A DNA stretch of 59,166 nucleotides from an uncultured cyanobacterium (GTDB lineage Bacteria; Cyanobacteriota; Cyanobacteriia; PCC-6307; Cyanobiaceae), in NCBI GenBank assembly GCA_903917565.1, contig CAIXBB010000015.1, positions 1-59,166 on the forward strand. The letters are read 5' to 3'. The position numbers and the translations under genes were made by a program. The notes under the pieces are model-generated. The model did not search any database, was not told the DNA's origin, and saw only the letters and a program-made list of their open reading frames with translations. Numbering within the stretch: the stretch's first letter is position 1; the number at the start of each line of letters is the position of its first letter. Shown here one piece after another: positions 18,471 through 26,841 of this stretch.

Positions 18471-18491
18471 CCTACGGAAGCGGCAGGGCCC

Positions 18492-19250
18492 TCACAGCAG
18501 GGGATACTCCCCCAGCAGGGAAGCGACTCGATCCAGCAGGTTGTTGATCAGCCGGCGCCCCTGGCGCTCCCCCTCCTCTCCCCAGAGCGCCTGGCCGGCC
18601 CGCAGCTGGTCGACTCCGTCCGGCCCGAGAGCCATCCGCACATAGTCATCGTCCTCGTCGAGCCAGGTCTGCAGGGCGGCCTCCGTCACTTCCACGTGGA
18701 ACTGGAGTCCGTGAGCATGGTGGCCGATCCGGAACATCTGCTCGGCGCAGAGGGGAGTGGACCCCAGCAGGGTGGCCGCGGCCGGCAGCTCGATCCGGTC
18801 CCCATGCCAGTGCAGCACCGGCAAGGAATCTCCGAGCCCGGCGAGCACCGGTTCCTGCCCCTGCGGCCGGGTCCAGGCCACCGGACCCCAGCCCACCTCG
18901 TAGGCCCTCACGGGCGGCTCCCCCGCCATCAGCGGCACCACCTGGCCCCCGGCGGCATGGGCCAGCAACTGGGCCCCGAGGCACAGGCCGATCACCGGCC
19001 GCTCACACTCCAGGCACTCCCGCAGCAGGGCCACCTCCCCCTTCAGCCAGGGGAAGGCCTGCGAGCCGATGTCACCAACGCCCATGGGTCCGCCCAGCAC
19101 CAGGAGGGCCTGGTCAGGTCCGAGCCGGGGCCAGGGCTCCCCCTGGTCGGGCCGGCACACCGTCACCGCCCAGCCCCGGCGTCGGGCCTCCTCGGCGAAG
19201 CGGCCAGGGCCTTCCCGCTCCAGGTGCTGGAGTACCACCAGGTGGGTCAT
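18492..19250 (-). CDS. Class I glutamine amidotransferase
   Basis: A 252-residue GATase1 protein related to GMP-synthase-type amidotransferases (YfeJ/gamma-glutamyl hydrolase-like group). The nucleophile is C90 in IGLCLGAQLL, and the His-Glu pair is H185/E187 in LQFHVEVTE. LVLGGPMGVGD builds the oxyanion side. It lies 21 bases upstream of the chelatase on the same strand, so it may head that operon. The acceptor substrate is unknown. Confidence 0.85.
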   Translation of the reverse strand: MTHLVVLQHLEREGPGRFAEEARRRGWAVTVCRPDQGEPWPRLGPDQALLVLGGPMGVGDIGSQAFPWLKGEVALLRECLECERPVIGLCLGAQLLAHAAGGQVVPLMAGEPPVRAYEVGWGPVAWTRPQGQEPVLAGLGDSLPVLHWHGDRIELPAAATLLGSTPLCAEQMFRIGHHAHGLQFHVEVTEAALQTWLDEDDDYVRMALGPDGVDQLRAGQALWGEEGERQGRRLINNLLDRVASLLGEYPLL

Positions 19251-19313
19251 GGGTGGGCAGGACAGCGATGGGAGCCCCAGCATGGGGGCGTGCGTCGGTC
19301 CAGGCCAGGATCC

Positions 19314-19535
19314 ATGCACAGCGATCCGACCATCAGCCAGCTGTTGGCGCTGTTGATCGGGTCGGTCGGCCTGGGCTACACGATCTATGGCAAGAAGCAG
19401 GCCCATGCCGTGGCCCTGGGCTGTGGGGTGCTGCTGATGGTGGTGCCCTACGTCATCAGCAACCTTCCCGCCCTGGTGGCCATGGCTCTGGTGCTGATGG
19501 GGCTTCCCTTTCTTCTGAACCGCTTCCTCGCCTGA
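19314..19535 (+). CDS. Small two-helix membrane protein
   Basis: A 73-residue, very hydrophobic protein with helices at about 8-25 and 33-70 and a short basic loop (GKKQAH). It looks like a conserved picocyanobacterial family, but I cannot assign a function. It starts a + gene set with DUF924 (3-base gap), a 53-residue protein, an APC permease and an OpuB-like fusion. Confidence 0.75.
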   Translation: MHSDPTISQLLALLIGSVGLGYTIYGKKQAHAVALGCGVLLMVVPYVISNLPALVAMALVLMGLPFLLNRFLA

Positions 19536-19538
19536 ACC

Positions 19539-20084
19539 ATGCCGACCCCGGAGGAGGTGCTGCGCTTCTGGTTCGAGGAGATTCCCCCCTCCGCCTGGTT
19601 CCGGCCCGGTCCCGAGCGCGACAAGGCCGTGCAGGAACGGTTCGGGGAGCTCACCGAACAGGCCCTGGCCGGCGGCCTGGCCCCCTGGGGCGAGCGCGCC
19701 CCGGACGCCCTCGCCCTGCTGCTGGTGCTCGACCAGTTCCCCCGTCAGATCTGGCGCGACCAGGCCAGGGCCTTTGCCGGCGATGGCCAGGCCCAGGCCC
19801 TCACACGGCGGGCCCTGGAGGCTGGCTGGATGGCAGCGGAGCCGGCCCCCGAACGGCGGCCCTTCTGGCTGATGCCCCTGATGCACAGCGAAGATCTGGC
19901 CCTGCAGGAGCTGGGTCTGCCCCTGTTCGAGCGCCACACCGACCCGCGCACGGCCGACTTCGCCCGGCGCCACCAGGCGGTCATCGCCCGCTTCGGCCGC
20001 TTCCCCCATCGCAACCAATTCCTCGGCCGGCCCAGCAGCCGCGAGGAACTGGCGTTCCTGCAGCAACACGGCTCCCGCTTCTGA
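19539..20084 (+). CDS. DUF924 family protein
   Basis: A 181-residue protein of the DUF924 family: VLRFWFEEIPPSAWF at the N-terminus, then LALLLVLDQFPRQIWR and FWLMPLMHSEDLALQE, which are the conserved signatures. The fold is all-helical and TPR-like; the biochemical role is unknown. It is widely conserved in proteobacteria and cyanobacteria. It starts 3 bases after the small membrane protein. Confidence 0.9.
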   Translation: MPTPEEVLRFWFEEIPPSAWFRPGPERDKAVQERFGELTEQALAGGLAPWGERAPDALALLLVLDQFPRQIWRDQARAFAGDGQAQALTRRALEAGWMAAEPAPERRPFWLMPLMHSEDLALQELGLPLFERHTDPRTADFARRHQAVIARFGRFPHRNQFLGRPSSREELAFLQQHGSRF

Positions 20085-20151
20085 ACCCTTGGCGCTGCCC
20101 GTCCCGCCGGGCCTGGCTAAGCAGTGGGTACCGCTCCGCTCCCGCCAGACC

Positions 20152-20313
20152 ATGGCCGCCCCTTTCCAGTCCCCCCACTTCGCCATCGCGCGCACGGAGG
20201 ACGGCTGGATCATCGAGGCCCGCGTCACCAAGGATCAGCAGGGCGACTGGCTCCTGAGCCGCCACGAACTGGAGGAGCTCCACGCCCTGCTGGAACGGGT
20301 GATCGCCTCCTGA
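20152..20313 (+). CDS. Small conserved hypothetical protein
   Basis: A 53-residue acidic/amphipathic protein containing FAIARTEDGWIIEARVTK and a C-terminal helix RHELEELHALLERVI. The composition looks like a real folded small protein. The frame opens earlier at 20089, but the ATG at 20152 is the likelier start. Function unknown. It lies between DUF924 and the APC permease on the same strand. Confidence 0.6.
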   Translation: MAAPFQSPHFAIARTEDGWIIEARVTKDQQGDWLLSRHELEELHALLERVIAS

Positions 20314-20336
20314 CCCCCTCCGCTCCCCCCGATCCG

Positions 20337-21701
20337 GTGACCCCGGAGCTGGAGTCGCCCGGCCGCCTGCTCAACGTGCTGGGGGTGAGCTTCGGCATCG
20401 CCGGCGCAGTGGGGGGCACCATCGGCGCCGGCATCCTGCGCACCCCGGGCCTGGTGGCGGCCCAGATGGGCAGCGGCCCCTGGGTGGTGGCGGCCTGGCT
20501 GGCCGGCGGCCTCTACGCCCTGCTCGGCGCCATCGCCGTGGCGGAGCTGGGGGCGAGCCTGCCCCTGGCCGGTGGCTGGTACGTCTACGCCCGTCGCTGC
20601 TTCGGTGATGCCGCCGGCTTCACGGTGGGCTGGATGGACTGGATCGGCCACTGCACCGGCATCGCCTGGGTGGCAATCACCATCGGGGAGTACGCGATGG
20701 TCCTGCTGCCGGGGCTGGAGCTGCCTGGCAAGCTGGTGGGGCTGGCGGTGGTGGCCCTGTTCAGCCTCATCCAGCTGCTGGGGGTGGAGGCCGGCAGCGG
20801 CAGCCAGAAGCTGCTGAGCCTGGCCAAGGCGATCGCCTTCCTGGCGGTGGTGGCGGCCTGCTTCCTGCTGGGCGGCCCCGACACCCGCGCGGCCGCCAGC
20901 GCGGCGTTCCCCACCGCTGCAACGGCCCTGGCCACCCCGGTGGGCTGGGCCGGCCTGGCGGTGGCACTGGTGTTCTCCCTGCAGGCGATCGTCACCACCT
21001 ACGACGGCTGGCACAGCCCCATCTACTTCTCCGAGGAGTTCAGCGAACCCCAGGAGGACCTGCCCCGCTCCCTGATCGGCGGCGTGCTGGCGGTGATCGT
21101 CCTCTACACCCTGTTCAACCTGGCCCTGCTGCGGGTGCTGCCCCTGCCGGTGATCGCCGTCTCCAGCCTGCCTGTGGCGGATGCGGCCGCCCTGCTGTTC
21201 GGCAGCTTCGGCGGCCAGGCGATCACCGTGCTGGCCCTGGTGTCCCTGGCGGGCCTGATCAACGCCTCGATCATGGGCGCCCCCCGCATCCTCTACGGCC
21301 TCAGCCGGGACAAGCTGTTCAGCCCCCTGGTCGACCGGGTCAACCGGGGCGGCACCCCCACCGTGGCCCTGGTGCTCACCAGCCTGGCGGCCGCCCTGCT
21401 GGTGCTCTGCGGCGACTTCACGATCCTGCTGGGGCTGGCGGCGTTCCTCTACGTGAGCCTCTACCTGGTGGGGATCGTCTGCCTGTTCGTGCTGCGCCAC
21501 CGGGAGCCGGAGCGACCACGGCCGTTCAAGGCCTGGGGCCACCCGTGGAGCACCGCCGTCGTGCTGGTGGGGTCGATCGCCTTCCTGGTGGGCGCCCTGC
21601 TCAACGACACCGCCAACAGCGGCTGGGCCCTGCTGCTCATCGGCGTGAGTGTGCCCCTGTTCCAGGTCACCCGGGCCCTGACGCCGGCCGAAGCGCCATG
21701 A
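20337..21701 (+). CDS. APC-superfamily amino acid permease
   Basis: A 454-residue membrane transporter with about 12 predicted helices. The first helix has GGTIGAGILRTPGLVAA, the substrate/Na-site loop of the APC family, and IYFSEEFSEPQEDLPRSLIG is the conserved central loop. GTG at 20337 is the most likely start because no ATG is available upstream of the first helix. It probably takes up or exchanges an amino acid or polyamine; specificity cannot be read. It overlaps the next gene as ATGA. Confidence 0.88.
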   Translation: MTPELESPGRLLNVLGVSFGIAGAVGGTIGAGILRTPGLVAAQMGSGPWVVAAWLAGGLYALLGAIAVAELGASLPLAGGWYVYARRCFGDAAGFTVGWMDWIGHCTGIAWVAITIGEYAMVLLPGLELPGKLVGLAVVALFSLIQLLGVEAGSGSQKLLSLAKAIAFLAVVAACFLLGGPDTRAAASAAFPTAATALATPVGWAGLAVALVFSLQAIVTTYDGWHSPIYFSEEFSEPQEDLPRSLIGGVLAVIVLYTLFNLALLRVLPLPVIAVSSLPVADAAALLFGSFGGQAITVLALVSLAGLINASIMGAPRILYGLSRDKLFSPLVDRVNRGGTPTVALVLTSLAAALLVLCGDFTILLGLAAFLYVSLYLVGIVCLFVLRHREPERPRPFKAWGHPWSTAVVLVGSIAFLVGALLNDTANSGWALLLIGVSVPLFQVTRALTPAEAP

Positions 21702-23299
21702 CCGGCCCCTGGCCACCGGCCTGGTGGGACGGCGCCCTGGCGGCGGAGATCCTGCAGCGCAGCGGCGAGCACCTGCTGCTGGTGGGCACCGCCATCGGAC
21801 TGGCCCTGGTGATCAGCCTGCCGCTGGGTCTGTGGATCAGCCGCCGGCCCCGCTGGGCCGGGCCGGTGCTGGCAGTGGCCAGCACGGTGCAGACGGTTCC
21901 GAGCCTGGCGATCTTCGGCCTGCTGCTCACCGTGCCGCTGCTGGGAGGCATCGGCACCACGCCGGCCATCGTGGCCCTCACCCTCTACGCCCTGCTGCCC
22001 CTGCTGCGGGGCCTGGTCACCGGCCTGGCCCAGGTGCCCCCGGGACTGAAGGAGGCCGGGCAGGCCCTCGGACTCAGCGACCGCCAGGTGCTGCTGCGCG
22101 TGGAGCTGCCCCTGGCCCTGCCCACCCTCATGGCCGGCATCCGGGTCGCCACGGTGATCGGCGTGGGCGTGGCCACGATCGCCGCCGCCATCGGCGCCGG
22201 CGGCCTGGGGGTGTTCATCTTCCGGGGCATCGCCACGGTGAACAACGGCCTGATCCTGGCCGGGGCCCTGCCGGCCGCTGCCATCGCCCTGGTTGCCGAT
22301 GGCGGCCTGGGGGTGATGGAGAAACGGCTGGCCGAGCCCCGTGCGAAGGGACCCACCGGCGGCCGGCGGCGGGTGCTGCGGCTCGCCTGGCTCCTGGCGG
22401 GCCTCGCCGTCGGCACCGTGCTGGCGCTGCGGCTGCTGCCGCCCGCCGGTACAGGCACCGGCACGGTGCGGATCGGCAGCAAGAGCTTCACCGAGCAACT
22501 GATCCTGGGCGAACTGCTGGCCCAGCAGATCGAGGCCACCACCCCGTTGAACGTGCAGCGGGACTTCGGACTGGGGGGCACCGGCCTCATCCACGCCGCC
22601 GTGCGCAGCGGCCGCATCGACGGCTACGTGGAATACACCGGCACCGCCTGGACCACCCTGCTCGACCAGCCGCCGCCATCACCGGAATCGGCGGATCCGG
22701 CGCTGCGGGTGTTCGAGCAGACGCGCCGGCTCTATGGCGAGCGCTTCGGACTCACCGTGTTCCCCTCGCTGGGGTTCGAGAACAGCTTCGCGATCCTGGT
22801 GCGCGGCGCCGAAGCGCGCCGGCTGGGGATCGCCACGATCAGCGAGGCGGCCCCCAATACCCCCGGCTGGCGGGCGGGCTTCGGCTACGAATTCCTCAAC
22901 CGGCCGGACGGCTTCGCCGGCCTGGCCCGGCGCTACGGGCTGCGCTTCACCCAGCCGCCCGAGGCCATGGATCTGGGCCTCACCTACCGGGCCCTGGCCG
23001 AGGGGCGGGTCGACCTGATCGCCGGCGACACCACCAACGGCCTGATCCCCGCCCTCGACCTGCAACAGCTGCTGGACGACCGCCACTACTTCCCGCCCTA
23101 CGACGCGGTGCCCGTGTTCAACACCGCAACCCTGCGGCGGCGCCCGGAACTGGTGCCCGTGATCGAAGCCCTGGCCGGCCGGATCCCCGCCGCCACCATG
23201 CAGCGCCTCAATGCCCAGGTCGACCTTGACGGCCTGGGCGTCGCCGAGGTGGTGCGCCACTGGCGCCTTCAGCAGGCCGGTGCGGCCGGGGCCGACTGA
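21698..23299 (+). CDS. OpuB/ProWX-type fusion: compatible-solute ABC permease plus binding protein
   Basis: A 533-residue fusion. Residues 20-205 are a ProW/OpuBB-type permease with the EAA loop KEAGQALGLSDRQVLLRVEL at 118-137. A further membrane segment (about 227-246) places the C-terminal OpuAC-like binding domain (from about 257: VRIGSKSFTEQLILGELLAQ) outside. Such fusions import glycine betaine, choline or related osmolytes, or glucosylglycerate-like solutes. No ProV-type ATPase is adjacent, which is odd; it must be encoded elsewhere or shared. Start overlaps the APC stop. Its last 31 bases overlap the opposite uspA gene. Confidence 0.9.
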   Translation: MTGPWPPAWWDGALAAEILQRSGEHLLLVGTAIGLALVISLPLGLWISRRPRWAGPVLAVASTVQTVPSLAIFGLLLTVPLLGGIGTTPAIVALTLYALLPLLRGLVTGLAQVPPGLKEAGQALGLSDRQVLLRVELPLALPTLMAGIRVATVIGVGVATIAAAIGAGGLGVFIFRGIATVNNGLILAGALPAAAIALVADGGLGVMEKRLAEPRAKGPTGGRRRVLRLAWLLAGLAVGTVLALRLLPPAGTGTGTVRIGSKSFTEQLILGELLAQQIEATTPLNVQRDFGLGGTGLIHAAVRSGRIDGYVEYTGTAWTTLLDQPPPSPESADPALRVFEQTRRLYGERFGLTVFPSLGFENSFAILVRGAEARRLGIATISEAAPNTPGWRAGFGYEFLNRPDGFAGLARRYGLRFTQPPEAMDLGLTYRALAEGRVDLIAGDTTNGLIPALDLQQLLDDRHYFPPYDAVPVFNTATLRRRPELVPVIEALAGRIPAATMQRLNAQVDLDGLGVAEVVRHWRLQQAGAAGAD

Positions 23300-23790
23300 A
23301 CCTCCGGATCGCTCCCGGCGGCTGGGAGTTCGGGGCGCCGAAAGACGAGCACGGGCAGGTCGGTGTGGGTCAGCACCCGCTGGGTCTCGCTGCCCAGCAG
23401 CAGCCCGGCGAGGCCGCGGCGGCCATGGGAGGCCATGAAGATCAGGTCACAGCCGTGGCGGATGGCGGCATCGATGATCGCCTCGTGGACGACCGGATGG
23501 TGGCCCACGGCCGTGTCGCAGTGGACGCCGGCCTCCTCGGCCATGGCCAGGGCCCGCTCCAGCAGCGAGGCGGCGTAGGCCCGCTCGGCCTGGCTGAACT
23601 GCTCCACCACGGCGGGATCGAGCAGCACCGGATCGCCATAGATGGAAGCCTGCGGAGGCATCGCCAGATTGGCGAGCACGTGCAGAAAGGTGATGGTCGC
23701 CCCTGCCTCACGGGCGAAGCTCACCGCCCGCCGGATCGTGCCGTCGGAGAGATCCGAGCCATCGATGGGCACCAGCAGGTGACGGAACAT
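23269..23790 (-). CDS. Universal stress protein (UspA family)
   Basis: A 173-residue protein: MFRHLLVPIDGSDLSDGTIR at the start and IFMASHGRRGLAGLLLGSE later, with GS and a following VLTHTDLPVLVF strand, as in ATP-binding UspA proteins. The glycine spacing is shorter than in some ATP-binders, so nucleotide binding is likely but not certain. It may help under stress or starvation. It is convergent with the OpuB-like gene and upstream-linked to the HEAT-like gene (10-base gap). Confidence 0.9.
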   Translation of the reverse strand: MFRHLLVPIDGSDLSDGTIRRAVSFAREAGATITFLHVLANLAMPPQASIYGDPVLLDPAVVEQFSQAERAYAASLLERALAMAEEAGVHCDTAVGHHPVVHEAIIDAAIRHGCDLIFMASHGRRGLAGLLLGSETQRVLTHTDLPVLVFRRPELPAAGSDPEVQSAPAAPAC

Positions 23791-23800
23791 CGGCCTCGCC

Positions 23801-24517
23801 TCATGCGCGCTGGGGTGGATCCCATGATCGCCCCCCTGCGAGGCGCCGCTCCACCCGCTGCGCCAGTTCCGGGGCCAGCCTGCCCTGCTCAAGGCCGGCC
23901 AGGTCCGTCAATCCCCCCGGCAGGCGGGCCAGCAGATCCACGGCCGTCGCGGCAACGGCGGAATCGAGATCACCGACCAGGGTGCGAAGGGCCTGCCGCA
24001 GGGGAGCCGCCGGCCAGGCCCCGAGCCCCACCGCCAGACCCTCCAGGGCGGCCCGGCGCTGCTGCTGTGGCAGGGGGGCCAGGGCCCACCGCCGCAGCAG
24101 CTGGAAATCCTCGGGATCGCGCTGGTGGCCCAGCAGCGGCAACAACAGCACGCAGCGCCCAGGGCCGGTGCTGACTCCCTCGAGGGCCTGCCGCAGCAGG
24201 GCCCGGCAGTGGGGATGGCGGCGGCGCCCGATCACCGCGAGCAGGGCCGGGTCGGCCGCGGGATCGGCCAGCCACCAGGCCAGCAACCGGGCCGCCGCCG
24301 GGCCGTCCAGCCGGTCCTCCAGGGCGCCCAGCAGATCCGTGGCAGGCACCAGCCAGCCGGCCTCCACCGCCTCCAGCCAGGGCTCCAGATCGAGGCCGTC
24401 CTCAGCGCGCAGACGCCGCAACCAGGGCCAGCGATCGGGGTTGCCGGCCGGAGGCAGCAGCTGCGGCAGGGCCTGGAAGGGAGGCGTCCCGGTCAAGCAC
24501 GCCTCCCCAGGGACCAT
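23801..24517 (-). CDS. HEAT-repeat-like protein near nirA
   Basis: A 238-residue protein made of repeated amphipathic helix pairs rich in Leu, Ala and Arg (for example FQLLRRWALAPLPQQQRRAAL), consistent with HEAT/armadillo-type repeats. No catalytic motif is seen. I chose the ATG at 24517; the frame continues upstream to 24634, but the extra part is not protein-like. HEAT-repeat proteins occur near nitrate genes in cyanobacteria and could act as assembly or regulatory partners, but that is inference. It is the upstream gene of uspA on the - strand. Confidence 0.6.
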   Translation of the reverse strand: MVPGEACLTGTPPFQALPQLLPPAGNPDRWPWLRRLRAEDGLDLEPWLEAVEAGWLVPATDLLGALEDRLDGPAAARLLAWWLADPAADPALLAVIGRRRHPHCRALLRQALEGVSTGPGRCVLLLPLLGHQRDPEDFQLLRRWALAPLPQQQRRAALEGLAVGLGAWPAAPLRQALRTLVGDLDSAVAATAVDLLARLPGGLTDLAGLEQGRLAPELAQRVERRLAGGRSWDPPQRA

Positions 24518-24655
24518 CGCGACCCACCGGCAACGCGTCTCAACAGCGCAGACCGGGGATGATCTGTCGCCATTGATACGTTTGGTGCGCCAGCCCTGGC
24601 CTGCTGAGGCCCCGGGGCTACAACGAAATGACACCAGACGTCAGGCAGGTCTCCC

Positions 24656-25087
24656 ATGGCCTTCAGCGGTACCGATGTCATGCACCATCCCCCCATCCGA
24701 CGGCCACAGGGTGAGCCGCGGGGATGGGGCCGGCCCTGCCAGGCGGCGCGAGCCGTCAGGCCAATCGAGGAGAAGGAACGCCAGCTGGTGCTGACGCTGA
24801 CGGCCCAGCTGGCCGCTGCGCAATTCATCCGGGCCGACCAGGCCAGCGTGGCTCGCCTCTGGAAGGAAGTGGCGGCCCTGGCGATTGATCCCGAACGGGT
24901 CATCCGGCTTCTCTACGGGGGACAGGATCTGAACGACAGGGCCACGCTGGCCGAGATGGACCGTTGCTGGCACCCGGACGTTCCCCGGGGCAGGCGTTTC
25001 CCCTGGGACAGGCCCGCCGTCAGGCGTGGGGCGTCCGCCTCCGGGCGCCGAAGCGTTCCACCAGCAGCTCTTCCAGCACGTCGCTGA
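24656..25087 (+). CDS. Small hypothetical protein convergent with nirA
   Basis: A 143-residue frame whose middle (about 35-105) reads as genuine amphipathic helices: IEEKERQLVLTLTAQLAAAQ, then VARLWKEVAALAIDPERVIRLLYGG. The last 68 bases overlap the 3' end of nirA in opposite orientation, and that tail is Arg/Ala-rich like a shadow, so the true protein may be shorter in function. No family recognised. It is divergent from the HEAT-like gene. Confidence 0.45.
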   Translation: MAFSGTDVMHHPPIRRPQGEPRGWGRPCQAARAVRPIEEKERQLVLTLTAQLAAAQFIRADQASVARLWKEVAALAIDPERVIRLLYGGQDLNDRATLAEMDRCWHPDVPRGRRFPWDRPAVRRGASASGRRSVPPAALPARR

Positions 25088-26588
25088 GCTCACTGAGGGG
25101 AACGCCCTTCTCGTGCAGTTCGGCCAGCCGTGGCTCCTGGCCCATCGACCCGTCCAGGAAGATCTTGACCGCCTCCACCATCTGCCCGTCCTGGCGGGCC
25201 TTGGCACCCATCAGCCCTATCTGGCCCATGTAGGGCTGCCCGCAGGCGTTCGGGCAGCCGGTCCAGTGGCTGCGCACGGCCTCGGGCAACTCCAGTCGGC
25301 GCTCCAGTTCCTCGATCACGGCCTGGGCGGTGCTCTTGGTGGGGATCAGGGCGAAGCTGCAGTAGCGGCTGCCCGTGCAGCTCACCGCTTCGGCCTGCAG
25401 GGGGCCGGGCTCAAGACGGAAACGCTGCAGCAGGGGCTCTGCCCGCAGCGCCTCCAGCCGATCGGTGGGGACATCCACGATCAGCACGTTCTGGGCTTCG
25501 GTGAAGCGCAGCTCGCCGCTGCCGTAATCGCGGGCCAGCCGCGCCAGTTCGAGCATGGAGCCGGCGTCGAGGCGCCCCATCGGCACGTGCAGCCCGGCCC
25601 AGTGGCGGCCCTGCTGCTTCTGGGGTTGGACCCCCAGGCCATCGCGGGGGGCCCGGCTCACCAGATGGCGGCCATCGTGGGGGAACACCGAAGCGGCCGG
25701 AACTCCGGCCAGCCGGGCGTAGCTCTCGAGCACGGCTGTTCGATAGGGCTCCAACCCCAGGCTGTCGATCAGGAACATCAGCCTGCTCTTGTTGCGCTGC
25801 ACCCGATTGCCGTGGGTCTCGTAGTGCTGCAGAACCGCCAGGGTGAAATCAGGCAGCTGATCACCCCGCAGCCACAGCCCCAGGGGAATGGCGAGCTCGT
25901 TGCGCTGGGCCGAGAAGAACCCACCCACCATGACGCCGAATCCCACCTCCCCCTGGGGGTCGTGCGGATGGGGCGCCGGCAGGTAGGCCAGGTCGTTGTG
26001 CAGCAGGAAGCTGTCGGGGGCGCCGCCCACGGCCACGTTGAACTTGCGCGGCAGGTTGCGCGGACCATCGGGGGCCAGCAGGCGCGCCTGGATGGCCGCC
26101 ACCGGGGAACGGGTGTCGAGGAATTCCTCCGGATCGATGCCCGCCAGGGGGTTGCCGGTGATGTTGCGGGGATTATCATGGCCCGACTGACGGCTGGTGA
26201 GCCCCACCTGCTCCAGGCCCGCCATCAGGGGCGCCATGTCCTCCAGCAGCAGCCCGCGCAACTGCAGGTTCTGGCGGGTGGTGATGTCGGCGCTGCCATG
26301 GTCGCCGCAGCGATCCACCACATCGGCGAGCACCTCGAGCTGATCGGAGCGGATCACCCCGTTCGGCAACCGCAGCCGCACCATGAAGCGCCCGGGGGTG
26401 ACCGGTCGGAAGAAGATGCCCAGCCACTTGAGCCGGATGGTGAGGGTGGCCTCGTCGAGGGAGTCCCAGCCCTGGCCTGCCAGTTCGGCCAGCCGAGGGG
26501 CCAGATCCAGACCGCAGAGGTCGGCCTTGGCCTGCTCGATCTTGCTGAGGGCAGGCGCGGTGGGTTCGGAGCCTTGGGTGAGGGTCAT
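25020..26588 (-). CDS. nirA: Ferredoxin-nitrite reductase
   Basis: A 522-residue siroheme/4Fe-4S enzyme that reduces nitrite to ammonium with electrons from reduced ferredoxin. The cluster ligands are C404, C410, C445 and C449 (CTGSRYC and GCPNACGQ), the standard C-x5-C-x34-C-x3-C pattern. ITTRQNLQLRG is the conserved substrate/siroheme segment. The start at 26588 (MTLTQGSEP) is preferred to an ORF extension. It is divergently placed from the TrpD2-like gene that precedes nrtA. Complete and probably functional. Confidence 0.96.
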   Translation of the reverse strand: MTLTQGSEPTAPALSKIEQAKADLCGLDLAPRLAELAGQGWDSLDEATLTIRLKWLGIFFRPVTPGRFMVRLRLPNGVIRSDQLEVLADVVDRCGDHGSADITTRQNLQLRGLLLEDMAPLMAGLEQVGLTSRQSGHDNPRNITGNPLAGIDPEEFLDTRSPVAAIQARLLAPDGPRNLPRKFNVAVGGAPDSFLLHNDLAYLPAPHPHDPQGEVGFGVMVGGFFSAQRNELAIPLGLWLRGDQLPDFTLAVLQHYETHGNRVQRNKSRLMFLIDSLGLEPYRTAVLESYARLAGVPAASVFPHDGRHLVSRAPRDGLGVQPQKQQGRHWAGLHVPMGRLDAGSMLELARLARDYGSGELRFTEAQNVLIVDVPTDRLEALRAEPLLQRFRLEPGPLQAEAVSCTGSRYCSFALIPTKSTAQAVIEELERRLELPEAVRSHWTGCPNACGQPYMGQIGLMGAKARQDGQMVEAVKIFLDGSMGQEPRLAELHEKGVPLSELSDVLEELLVERFGARRRTPHA

Positions 26589-26813
26589 GCGGAAAAGGAT
26601 CCATCCGCGCAAACGGATGGCAGCACCTGCCGGGCAGGACGAACGAAAGCGGGAACCTCACTGGGCGGTGTCTCGATCCGGAGAGTCCAGGCAGGGACCG
26701 GTGAGGCCATGCTGCGGTCCGACCAAACGCCGATGAGAGCTGCGTCGTCGGAAGGGATCGAAGGTCGGGGAGCGCCTGAGACGGCTGCGCTGACCCCTTG
26801 ATGTGAGGAAGGT

Positions 26814-26827
26814 TTAGTTTCTTCTAC
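26814..26827. promoter_or_regulatory. Weak NtcA-like site between nirA and the TrpD2-like gene
   Basis: On the - strand this reads GTA-GAAGAAAC-TAA, one mismatch from the NtcA consensus GTA-N8-TAC; on the + strand it is TTA-N8-TAC. It lies 226 bases upstream of nirA and just upstream of the other gene. No convincing TAN3T -10 box follows on either strand, so this is a candidate only. Confidence 0.25.
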
Positions 26828-26841
26828 GGAGGCCCAAGCTC

